64,000 nt of DNA from Eutreptiella sp. 'Long Island Sound 2002' (lineage: Eukaryota; Euglenozoa; Euglenophyceae; Eutreptiales; Eutreptiaceae), in the NCBI GenBank assembly GCA_964036045.1, contig OZ038388.1, positions 3,722,935 to 3,786,934 on the forward strand, given 5' to 3'. Below the pieces are notes generated by a model. The model saw nothing but the letters and a program-made list of their open reading frames with translations, ran no database searches and was not told the origin of the DNA. The position numbers and the translations under genes are program-made. Each line of letters starts with the position of its first letter. The stretch's first letter is position 1. Of this stretch, positions 20,675-29,262 are shown in pieces.

Positions 20675-23600
20675 TCAATTCGGCCAAGCACGAATACATG
20701 TGACCACCAACCTGTCTGGCCTGGCCCTCGTACGGCTTGGGCGCTGCAAATCAGCGGCCGAACTCGAAGCTTGGTCCTCATTTGGCTCCTGGGCTGGCCT
20801 GACCACAGGAGGGGGGATCGACGGATCAGCCCTGGAATGTGGCTGCTGAGGGCCGTAAAAGGCTGGATCTCGATTCACCACAGGTCGTTTTCCGTCGCTC
20901 TCCACTTGTCTGTCAGGTTTCGACAAACAATCTGTCAGGAGTACACCAATTTCGGGGTGCTTCTTGAGGAAGTCAATGAACCCCTTGGTGTACCCATGGA
21001 CAAAAGATTGGGCTGGTTCCCAGTTGTTGTGACTGGAATCAAAGCCCCTCCACTCACACAGAAATTCCCATTCGCCCTTGGCGTCACGTCTTGCTTCAAC
21101 AATCCTCTTGAGTTCGTACTTCCCCCCTTCGATTACCCGATCGGACAAGTGTTTTGCAGTCCAAAAAAGGGGTTTAACTCGATCCTTGGGGGAGGGGATC
21201 TCTCTCTTGAGGCGATCGCCCGAAACGTCAATTTCCCTGCTGACATCCACACGAATCCTCCACCTGTTCTCACCAAGACGCGCTGTGACAGCGAATGGCC
21301 CCTCCCTCAAGGGAAGAAGCTTGTCATCTCCGTCCAGGGTGGTTTCGGATTTTCGAAGCCAGACTCGATCATCGACTTCAAAATTGTGGGGGTTTTTTCG
21401 ACCTTGATTTTGAACCCAAAGCCAGTCAGCTTGATGCTTCTCGATTAATTTCGACACAGATTTATCTGCTCGTTGGACTTCGTCCAAAAACAGCGAAGCA
21501 TCTTTACAGGGGCGAGGATTATTCAACGGCATGTTCCACCAACACTTCTTTCGTCCAAAGACAATTTCATTTGGAGAAAGGCCATGATACAAAGGCGTGT
21601 TGTGGTAACGGCGAAGCAATGCGAAGAGAACTTCCATCCAATGGAAATCCTTTTCACTCGCGAGCTCCTTACGAAGCATATTAATTATTGAGCGGCCGGC
21701 CCTTTCGCCAGGCAGCGCTCGATGCGAGTGGATTTCACATCGGAGGTGGTGGATTCCAAGGCGAGCACACAATTCTCTCCACCATTCGGAGGTGTACTCT
21801 TTGCCTGAATCCGTGACCACCTCGGATGGGACGTCCCAGCCTCCCATCCAGGTCTGCGCGCACCACTTGGCGGCAGCCTTGCCAGTCATCGACTCAATGT
21901 TGCAAGGCAACACTTGAATGTAGCCGGAATGACGGCACTGAATGAGGAGCACACCATTGACTTTTTTATTAGTCCAATGGCACTCTTCGTCATCGAGCTC
22001 ACCGAGATAGAAAAAATCACTCGTGACTCTGTTGAAGAGGCGCTCCGGAATATGATGAGGCCTCAGATGGCCGTGCTTCTTCGCGCTGGGAGGCGTCGAG
22101 ACAGCACATTGGGCACATCCGGCAGCTACTTTCATGCAATGAGTGTAGAGCCTCGATCCAAACAACCTATGCTTAATCATCCACCACAGTCGACGGCCAT
22201 GTGCGTGGGGGGACTCCCATTTGTGCCACCAGTTTAACACTCGGGGGGCTAGGGCGTCTGGCACACACAATTTACCCTCCATCCACAGCTTCCCCCCATC
22301 CAACGAGTACTCAGCAAAAATCCCATCCTTGTGAGCATCTTTGGATTGGAGATTTCCAAAGACCTCTTTAAACATGGGATCCTGCAGGTAATCGGACGTC
22401 CAGTCACGGATTATCAGGGAATCTTTAGGCAGGGGTGGAGTTTTGGCCGGATCTCGACGCTTAATGCCCTCGATCAACCGAAATCGATTTACTCGTCGGG
22501 TGTAGTCAAACCGTTTCACACTCCCTGAGGAGGGATCGGTGACTTTTTCCACGACTTTCAACGTTTTGGTGCAGATCTCGTGAGCATGCGCCGGATCTGT
22601 GATGGCCGTGATGTCGTGACACGGCAATGCGTGCTGTTTAACAGCGCACTGCATGCATGCACGTCGAATGAGTTTCTTTTCTTCCTGATCCCATTCGATG
22701 ATTACATGGCGGTCCTGCTCCGTACCATGGATGTTGGTACTTTGCAGCCCCTCTGAGGCGGGGTAAGCCCATCGGCTCAGAGCATCCGCTACCGTGTTAT
22801 GTTTTCCAGGCAAATACGACACGTGGAGGTCAAACAGAGAGAGAAATTCGTGCCATCTGGCCCGTCGACCAGCTGGGCTCGCGACAGTATCAATGTGTTC
22901 CGTGGCCCAATACTCCAGAGATCGATGATCCGTCAGGACCTCGACTCGATTGGTGCCAACCCACGATTGGTACTTTTTTAAAGCACAGATGATGGCGTAA
23001 GTCTCTTGCTCACGCGGCGACCATTGCATTTGGCGTGGGGCTAGCTTCCGTGACCAAAATGCAAGAGGGTAATGATCGCCGGTGGCTTCATCAACCTGTT
23101 CAAGGACAGCTCCGATCGCGTACCTAGATGCGTCGGTTCTAATGTAGAAGGGTCGGTCAAATTGGGGCACATGCAACGTGGCGACTTCGCAGAGGGCTGC
23201 CTTTAAGTGATGGAAGGCCTCCTCGCACTCGTCAGTCCACTTGACACGAACCTTTGAACCTGCCTTGCCCGCATCTCTCCCTACCTTCAATAATTCAGTG
23301 AGGGGGGCAGCAAATTTGGCATAATTCGGCACAAAAGTGTGGTAAAAATTGCAACAACCCAGGAATCCTCTCAACTCCGTGATCGTCTCAGGGCGCTTCC
23401 ACTTCTGAATAGCGACGAGCTTCCCTGGACTGGGTCGTCGAGTGCCATTCTCTAGGAGAGAACCACAAAATTCGACTGATTTTAAAAATAATTTTCCCTT
23501 CTTTGGCCCACAGATCAGCTGATTGGCGTCAAGAATGTCCAAAACTTGGTTCAGCTGCTTCTCATGTAGGGCCACCAGCTCGGCTTCGGTCAGTCCCTCC

Positions 23601-25858
23601 CCCTCCGTCGCGATGATTATGTCATCTATGTACACACTCACGAAGGCACGAAGCTCAGGATGGGTTGTGAACAGCACATCCTCCATCATTCTTTGAAAAA
23701 ATGAGGGGGCGTTCTTCAGGCCCATGGGCATGACTGTCCACTGGACTGGGCCACATGGCGTGCACATACAGGTAAGAGGTCTGCTGTCCTTCCTCAACGG
23801 CATTTGGTGAAAGCCGTGACGGAGATCCAGCACAGAGAACAAACGACCTCTTGCCCTCTTGGCGATTTCCTCCTCAATGAGGGGCAGGGGGTGTGAATCC
23901 GCCTTGGTTTCGGCGTTGAGATTGCGAAAATCAACAACCATTCGCCAACCATCAATGGTGTTCTGGTCTGCAGGCGGTGGCTTCGGGACTGTGAAGGGTG
24001 AACAGCACCATTCGCTGGTCATACAACCCTCAAGCCAACCAAATTCCCTGAGATTTCTCTGGATGATTTTTCTGAGGATCTCATGTTTATGTCCATGATT
24101 TTCATAAGGGCGCTGTTTTTTTGCCTTGTACCCTTCACGAAGCTCGATGAAGGCTTCACCGAACTGTCCACGGACAGGGGGATCTTTGATCAACTTCCCT
24201 GAAAGGGTTGTGTCCTTCCGTTCCTCAAAAATCTTTTCTCTTGACTTGGAACACAATTCAGTGTCCACCTGATCGCCAGGAATTACTGTCGAAAAAACTT
24301 TGGCGACTTCTTCGGCTTTGGCAGGCAGAATCTTCTTACGGATGTCCCTAAACAGGTCCGTATCAACTGCCTCCTGAAGATAGGTGGGTCGTGTGTCGAA
24401 ATCCCAGAGATTCTCTTCGTGATCCAGCTCCTCGAAAGGATCCATGAAAGCTTCCACAGGGGGTTTTTCATAAAAAACTCTGAATTTGCGGCGCGATTGG
24501 AGATTTTTCCTCGCCCGTGCACTGAAGATTCTTTTCGATGTCGACCGTATTGGGGAAGAGGGAGACGAGGCGGATCCATTGGACGTTGAATCACCTTGGG
24601 TATCTGACGGACAAAAATCAGAAAAAATAGATTCATCATCAGTACCACGCTCAACCTCAGATTCAGACCCAACACAGGAATCTGTACTAGAATCAGCAGA
24701 ATTAGAGTCAGAAAGCTTTCCATCCACCAGGAATGCAAGCGAACTCCAGGACCGCTGTGGCAGGGGACCTGTGTCGTCCCTGGCATACAGCTTAATCTTC
24801 CTGGGCAGTTCGATGTAATCAACACAAATGTCCTGTAATTCCTGAAACCAAGGCTTGTCGTCCCACAAGGGCACAACTAAAATTGCCTGGGTTTTATCTT
24901 GCTTGATTTTGTGGATGACCTGCTGGATTAAGTGAAACGGAGGATTAATCCACAACTTCTTGTCCCATTTGTGGGTCCAAGCGTCGCTGAAGTGCTTGTC
25001 AAAGCGCTTGTTCATACGGTTAGCAAAGGCATCATACTGTGGCCAAAAGGAGTGATGTTCATGAAAGTATTCACAAATTGCATCGCGCCATTTGTCGACA
25101 ACTCTGTAGGATGAAGAGTGCCAGCGCGAAGGGCGTCGTGGCTGGGAGTCCCTACGAAGACATTCTAACTCTTGGGAGTAATCGGCACTCCCATTCACCT
25201 CTGCAATGGTGACATCTTCACCAAATTTTGGTGTCACTCTTTGCTTCAAAAAATCTTCTGCACTTTTAAACCCTGCGTGCAAAAAACGAAATTCAGGGCG
25301 CTCCAAGGGACCTGACTCCAGCAAAAAACAACGACGATGACCTACGGGCGCTACCCTGTTCTTGCGAAGCCAAGGATGGCCCAAATACAGGTCATATTTT
25401 ATGTCGGCACGGTAGAAGTAATCATCCTTAAGGACAACTTCTTCCACATTTTGCTCTTCCCAAAGGTCTTGAGCGACCAAATGGGTGGATATATAACAAC
25501 CGCATTGCCCACCTGCGAGAGAATGTCCAGAAACTCCCTCGAGGGTAACAGGATGAGGCGATTCAAACACGCAGTCGTCGGGTAAGAATGAGTTGGATTG
25601 GAGATTTACCTCTGATCCATTGTCACACAAACAAGTGGCGAGGTGGAAATTTCCCTTGCAATCAGAGACCCACAGCTTTGTGACAAACTGACGAGCCCTG
25701 TGCTTGGACTGTACACCAACCTCGTCCACTACAGCAGAAGGATCCGCTGCCGGATCCAGGAGAGAGGAGACAAGCGACCCTACATCAAGTAATGGTCGAT
25801 CAGGAATTTGGGGATCATGCCTGAAATCGCCTGGGGAGGGGCGATTTTCGTGGCTCCC
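20675..25858 (-). CDS. RT-A Pol polyprotein (expressed after an amber codon)
   Basis: Open from the codon after the TAG at 25,859-25,861 to the stop at 20,675, about 1,727 residues. Numbering from the Val at 25,729: aspartic protease at about 20-125 with DNG at 36-38 instead of the usual DTG/DSG; methyltransferase-like module at about 210-335 with NPPF at 262-265; a Ser/Asp/Glu-rich linker at 340-400; reverse transcriptase at about 530-815 with YIDD at 700-703; RNase H at about 858-985 with TDAS; integrase with HCMKVAAGCAQC zinc residues and D1238, D1307, E1342 (34 residues between the last two); chromodomain at about 1538-1590 (YELKRIVEA, WRGF, NNWEP). It performs reverse transcription and integration, and the chromodomain may guide target choice. 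No stops or frameshifts interrupt it. Confidence 0.95.
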   Translation of the reverse strand, partial: GSHENRPSPGDFRHDPQIPDRPLLDVGSLVSSLLDPAADPSAVVDEVGVQSKHRARQFVTKLWVSDCKGNFHLATCLCDNGSEVNLQSNSFLPDDCVFESPHPVTLEGVSGHSLAGGQCGCYISTHLVAQDLWEEQNVEEVVLKDDYFYRADIKYDLYLGHPWLRKNRVAPVGHRRCFLLESGPLERPEFRFLHAGFKSAEDFLKQRVTPKFGEDVTIAEVNGSADYSQELECLRRDSQPRRPSRWHSSSYRVVDKWRDAICEYFHEHHSFWPQYDAFANRMNKRFDKHFSDAWTHKWDKKLWINPPFHLIQQVIHKIKQDKTQAILVVPLWDDKPWFQELQDICVDYIELPRKIKLYARDDTGPLPQRSWSSLAFLVDGKLSDSNSADSSTDSCVGSESEVERGTDDESIFSDFCPSDTQGDSTSNGSASSPSSPIRSTSKRIFSARARKNLQSRRKFRVFYEKPPVEAFMDPFEELDHEENLWDFDTRPTYLQEAVDTDLFRDIRKKILPAKAEEVAKVFSTVIPGDQVDTELCSKSREKIFEERKDTTLSGKLIKDPPVRGQFGEAFIELREGYKAKKQRPYENHGHKHEILRKIIQRNLREFGWLEGCMTSEWCCSPFTVPKPPPADQNTIDGWRMVVDFRNLNAETKADSHPLPLIEEEIAKRARGRLFSVLDLRHGFHQMPLRKDSRPLTCMCTPCGPVQWTVMPMGLKNAPSFFQRMMEDVLFTTHPELRAFVSVYIDDIIIATEGEGLTEAELVALHEKQLNQVLDILDANQLICGPKKGKLFLKSVEFCGSLLENGTRRPSPGKLVAIQKWKRPETITELRGFLGCCNFYHTFVPNYAKFAAPLTELLKVGRDAGKAGSKVRVKWTDECEEAFHHLKAALCEVATLHVPQFDRPFYIRTDASRYAIGAVLEQVDEATGDHYPLAFWSRKLAPRQMQWSPREQETYAIICALKKYQSWVGTNRVEVLTDHRSLEYWATEHIDTVASPAGRRARWHEFLSLFDLHVSYLPGKHNTVADALSRWAYPASEGLQSTNIHGTEQDRHVIIEWDQEEKKLIRRACMQCAVKQHALPCHDITAITDPAHAHEICTKTLKVVEKVTDPSSGSVKRFDYTRRVNRFRLIEGIKRRDPAKTPPLPKDSLIIRDWTSDYLQDPMFKEVFGNLQSKDAHKDGIFAEYSLDGGKLWMEGKLCVPDALAPRVLNWWHKWESPHAHGRRLWWMIKHRLFGSRLYTHCMKVAAGCAQCAVSTPPSAKKHGHLRPHHIPERLFNRVTSDFFYLGELDDEECHWTNKKVNGVLLIQCRHSGYIQVLPCNIESMTGKAAAKWCAQTWMGGWDVPSEVVTDSGKEYTSEWWRELCARLGIHHLRCEIHSHRALPGERAGRSIINMLRKELASEKDFHWMEVLFALLRRYHNTPLYHGLSPNEIVFGRKKCWWNMPLNNPRPCKDASLFLDEVQRADKSVSKLIEKHQADWLWVQNQGRKNPHNFEVDDRVWLRKSETTLDGDDKLLPLREGPFAVTARLGENRWRIRVDVSREIDVSGDRLKREIPSPKDRVKPLFWTAKHLSDRVIEGGKYELKRIVEARRDAKGEWEFLCEWRGFDSSHNNWEPAQSFVHGYTKGFIDFLKKHPEIGVLLTDCLSKPDRQVESDGKRPVVNRDPAFYGPQQPHSRADPSIPPPVVRPAQEPNEDQASSSAADLQRPSRTRARPDRLVVTCIRAWPN

Positions 25859-25861
25859 CTA
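25808..25861 (-). promoter_or_regulatory. RT-A amber stop with downstream structure: candidate readthrough signal
   Basis: The gag stop TAG (25,859-25,861) lies in the same frame as pol, and the frame is open on both sides. On the minus strand the stop is followed by GGG-AGC-C. About 11 nt later AAATCGCC can pair with GGCGATTT to form an 8-bp hairpin with loop CCTCCCCA. Loop bases CTCCCC are complementary to GGGGAG, which starts at the G of the stop codon, giving a pseudoknot-like option. Murine leukaemia virus uses UAG readthrough with a nearby downstream pseudoknot, so there is precedent. The single-nucleotide connection predicted in one loop is short for a standard H-type knot. Confidence 0.7.
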
Positions 25862-28800
25862 GGCGTTCTGACCTCCAGCGGCTGCATTAACATTGTGAAC
25901 ACAGCCTGATTCATCGATCCACTCATCTTGGAACGGATCATCCGCTGGATTCAGAGCATTTTCGACATAATCTCGATCCGCATCAGACACCTGATCTGCA
26001 CCTGAGACCTGATCCACACGATGATTGCCCTTTCCTCGTCCACGGCCACGGCCGCCGGATGATGGGCCACCACCGTCACCACGCCCTCTGCCCTTACCAG
26101 AGAAAGGGGTTCCTGAAGGATTTCCCTTACCTTTACCCTGTGATCCTGGAGCATTTCCTTTATTTGTACCGGATTGAGGGGTTTGGCCTGGATTTCGATT
26201 TCCGCCTCCGGCGTTGACATTAGGGCTTGTCTGGCCGTTCGGCTGTCCACCGGAACCGGATGGAGTCCGATTTCCTTTGCCTTGGGACCCGCCAGGGCCT
26301 CCGGCATTTTTGTTTCCACCAGAGGGGTTCGAATTACCCTTTCCCCCCTTGGCACCATGCACCTGCCTGTCATTCCTGTCTGAATTCTGAGGATTACTGA
26401 CATTTTCACCAATCACCTTGTGATCGTAAGCAGACCATCGGTGATTAGCAGCGGAATGCGTCTTAGCTCGATTCGTAGAACCTAAAAGAAGGCAGATGCT
26501 ACAATGATCCTGAACATTCCGGGTGTCATTCACCTTTTTGTTGCCCTTTTGGGCCCCATTTTGGGTGTTTTGCTGGGTATTCCTGTTTCCCCCAAGACCC
26601 TCATGGAAATTTTGATTGGCGGCGTCAGCGAGCCTCTCAACCTCTTCCCACAGTTCCTGCGGAGTAAACGAAAACACCCAGTTCCTGGCCTTCAGGCGAT
26701 TGCCATGGAAACTTACTCCTCTGTTGAGAACTTGGACAAACAAGTCCCGATCCTCGTGTTCATTAAACTTGATTTTCCACGTGTTTTCAGTGAATTTCAC
26801 CTTGGTAAACGACGTGGGGGAGCACTTTTGAAGTGCCTCCCTGACGGTAAACCGGTTGGCCGAGGCGTCAAAACCATCGATCTCCGCCCACCAGGTCTTG
26901 ACCTTTTCTTCGGATTGTTTATTCCGAAGGGTGGCGGCGGTTTCAGAGGGGATCTTGTCAAAAATCAGATTTTTCAGCTCGGCACTAGAAAATTTTTCGC
27001 CTGAATGTTCAGATTCTTCTACGAGATTCCAGAAGCGCTGTCTCTTGTCCTGCACTTCGTGCAAGATTAATCGAGAGAATGAAGGAAAATTGTTCAACAT
27101 CTGGTGGTAATGGTCCTCAGGCAGCCGGGATCCACGTACCTCCAACTGTTCCCACACCTCATCAAAGGTAAGGGGGGAACTTGAATCTTCACGATCACTC
27201 CAGGTTCTGAGCCAAGTGTTGGCCGGCGCTCCCTCAAGGCAGTCCAGAAGGGCCATCAGGAACTGATCATCCTGGAGTTTTTGAGTCTTAACCCACAGTT
27301 TAAATTCCCGTTGGAACTGAGGCCAACGTCTGCGGTTCCCATTATACCTCGGTTGCTTGGCAACCTGACGAAGTCGCAATGATGTAGGATTAAGGAGTGA
27401 ATCCAGCCCAACACCGGCCGTAATGGTAGACACCTTCGCGGCATCATTAGCCACACCAGCTCCGGCGAGGGTCTGGGCGAGCAACATCTGGGCAATTGCA
27501 TTGGACTCAACAGCAGGAAGGGTAGTACGGGAGGCAGTTCTTTTGGCATTCTGAACCTCAGTCCTAGCCTTCGCCGATCTACTCTGTGATCGAGAGATTG
27601 TAACCCTTTCCTTTAGCTTAGTCCTGCTGATCCGTGCATCGGTGGTCTTAGAGTCCACCGAAGGAGCAATCGAAAAAATTTCTGTCGCCTCCTCCGACGG
27701 TTCTGTTGTCTGATCCACCGATGATGCGCCCTCAGACCTCATGTGGGTCTTGAAAAGATCTTTAATTCCCAGCGTCTGAATGATGAGTTGCATTTGATCC
27801 TTGAGCAATTGGAGCTCAGTATCTCGCTGTAATCTGCAAGAGCAGTCGGCAGGACAGTACATACCGTGCCCTGAAGGGCCTGAGCAGGCTGTCGGACCGC
27901 TAATCTCAGTGGTTCGCAGCCAGGAGTCCACTTGGGGAGCTCCTTCAGTCCTAATCTCCAGGCTTGCCTGCCTAGCTGCCTCTAAAATTCCTTCCTCAAC
28001 CGCGGCGGCTAGATCGTCGCGGATGGAAACAGAGGGATGAGGGGCGGAGGGCCCGGCAACCGGTGCCTTGGTCTTCTCCTTCGGGAAGGGACTTGCCTCC
28101 CAGATCTGCAAGAAAATGGCAAAAGATTCATCTTCTTGAGAACACCACCACATCCTGGTATTAATTTCTTCTTGAAGAAGGAAAAAATATTCAAATAAAA
28201 AATCAGAGGCGATTCTTTCTTGTCCTATCAGCTTAGACGTGGCTAATAGACACAGGGCCTCAAGACTCTGAAGGTTACGGGTCACTTCTGAAGACAAATG
28301 GTTGTCCCATTGTGCCCAATTGCCTGGTCGATTATAGGTAGGTACCTCACCTGGACCACCCATCTCAATGTCGTCAATGTCGGCGTCGATGGTCTCGAAA
28401 TGTGGACATTGGTAAGGAGTATTAGTACCTGCCAGGTCCGTAAGCTCCACCGGAGCGTTGCCATTAGCGTAGGCTGGGAGATTCCAGCTGCTTGTTGGCC
28501 AATTTCGACTGGGATCTTGATTGTAATCTGGGCCTCCACAGCTGCTGATTTGGGTCCTTCTTGGGCAATTTGGGCTTGCGCAAGGCATTCCTCTCAAGGC
28601 CTCGTTCGCACAGCACCACGGCAGCGTAATCGTTACGTCTCCGGAGGTTGCGGAGTCTACGGGGCCGTACTGAGGGGCTAGCTGTGGTTGGGACACCAAA
28701 GGAACAACATTCAGGTAGCCTCTGCTACCATGAAAGTGCTGCCCTGGGTCGTTGTGGGTGCCGGAGGGCTCGGGGCCGGCAAGACCAGAGGGGCAGGCAC

Positions 28801-28894
28801 GCGAGGAGTCTTCCTGGATGTTGTTATTGGCGGTAGAACCAGAGACACGGACACCAACGGAGGCGAGAGCAGCGACAACAGAAGCAAGGTCCAT
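25859..28894 (-). CDS. RT-A Gag protein, starting inside the 5' LTR
   Basis: Intact 1,011-residue frame. The ATG at 28,894 lies 164 nt inside the 5' LTR, and codons 55-59 are the primer-binding site. The N-terminal third is variable and Ser/Ala rich. A capsid-like helical region occupies about 490-800 (RYNGNRRRWPQFQREFKLWV and after). A zinc-finger-like motif follows (CSIC, then H and H; C-x2-C-x11-H-x4-H). A low-complexity Gly/Asn/Lys/Arg tail (GRGRGKG-type) probably binds RNA. It is about twice the usual Ty3 Gag length. Gag forms the particle that packages element RNA. The next in-frame ATG is about 97 codons in, so use of the LTR start is likely but not proven. Confidence 0.88.
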   Translation of the reverse strand: MDLASVVAALASVGVRVSGSTANNNIQEDSSRACPSGLAGPEPSGTHNDPGQHFHGSRGYLNVVPLVSQPQLAPQYGPVDSATSGDVTITLPWCCANEALRGMPCASPNCPRRTQISSCGGPDYNQDPSRNWPTSSWNLPAYANGNAPVELTDLAGTNTPYQCPHFETIDADIDDIEMGGPGEVPTYNRPGNWAQWDNHLSSEVTRNLQSLEALCLLATSKLIGQERIASDFLFEYFFLLQEEINTRMWWCSQEDESFAIFLQIWEASPFPKEKTKAPVAGPSAPHPSVSIRDDLAAAVEEGILEAARQASLEIRTEGAPQVDSWLRTTEISGPTACSGPSGHGMYCPADCSCRLQRDTELQLLKDQMQLIIQTLGIKDLFKTHMRSEGASSVDQTTEPSEEATEIFSIAPSVDSKTTDARISRTKLKERVTISRSQSRSAKARTEVQNAKRTASRTTLPAVESNAIAQMLLAQTLAGAGVANDAAKVSTITAGVGLDSLLNPTSLRLRQVAKQPRYNGNRRRWPQFQREFKLWVKTQKLQDDQFLMALLDCLEGAPANTWLRTWSDREDSSSPLTFDEVWEQLEVRGSRLPEDHYHQMLNNFPSFSRLILHEVQDKRQRFWNLVEESEHSGEKFSSAELKNLIFDKIPSETAATLRNKQSEEKVKTWWAEIDGFDASANRFTVREALQKCSPTSFTKVKFTENTWKIKFNEHEDRDLFVQVLNRGVSFHGNRLKARNWVFSFTPQELWEEVERLADAANQNFHEGLGGNRNTQQNTQNGAQKGNKKVNDTRNVQDHCSICLLLGSTNRAKTHSAANHRWSAYDHKVIGENVSNPQNSDRNDRQVHGAKGGKGNSNPSGGNKNAGGPGGSQGKGNRTPSGSGGQPNGQTSPNVNAGGGNRNPGQTPQSGTNKGNAPGSQGKGKGNPSGTPFSGKGRGRGDGGGPSSGGRGRGRGKGNHRVDQVSGADQVSDADRDYVENALNPADDPFQDEWIDESGCVHNVNAAAGGQNA
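28719..28730 (-). promoter_or_regulatory. RT-A primer-binding site (initiator-Met tRNA type)
   Basis: TGGTAGCAGAGG on the minus strand directly follows the LTR end. It matches the complement of the 3' end of animal-type initiator-methionine tRNA, including CCA. It is translated within the gag frame. Confidence 0.88.
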
Positions 28895-29262
28895 GCTGAT
28901 TGTGGTCCGGCAGAAAATCCCAGTCTATGAAGAAAATTGAGGGGAATTATTCTAAATACATCTGAGTGTCCAAAACTGTCCGAAAGAATTTAAATAATCC
29001 ATTTATGTAAAATTGTCTGGCCGATCAGGCCCGCGAGCGCGCGTCAGCGGCAAATGGCGATTCCAGCTAAAATAGCGGAACGCGGCGGATTTACGGGAAA
29101 TGGACCGCGGAATCAAATCCGGCATATCAGAAATATATAGGAAATATCCTGTGACTGAGCTGCGAGGCGGCAATTCCGCCAAAGCAAAGAAAATGACCAA
29201 AATGTAGCCAATCTGGACAGAATGTCTGAAAATCTGAGCAGATGGGGCTAGCCGCACTTACA
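28731..29262 (-). repeat. RT-A 5' LTR
   Basis: Starts TGTAAGTGCGG and ends CTTTCA on the minus strand. A TATATATTT box at 29,131-29,139 is the likely promoter, placing transcription start near 29,105, upstream of the gag ATG at 28,894. The LTR therefore contributes about 54 codons to gag. Confidence 0.95.

Larger units (their letters stand above)
18498..29262 (-). mobile_element. RT-A: complete Ty3/gypsy-type LTR retrotransposon with chromodomain
   Basis: A 10,765-bp element on the minus strand. It has 532-bp LTRs (TG...CA) at both ends with a single mismatch, GTTTC target duplications at 18,493-18,497 and 29,263-29,267, a 12-nt initiator-Met primer-binding site, a purine tract at the 3' LTR, and open gag and pol frames joined through one amber codon. 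Pol order is protease, methyltransferase-like module, RT, RNase H, integrase, chromodomain, which is Ty3/gypsy order. The near-identical LTRs and intact frames point to a recent insertion and a possibly active element. It lies within one unit of the tandem array. Confidence 0.95.
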
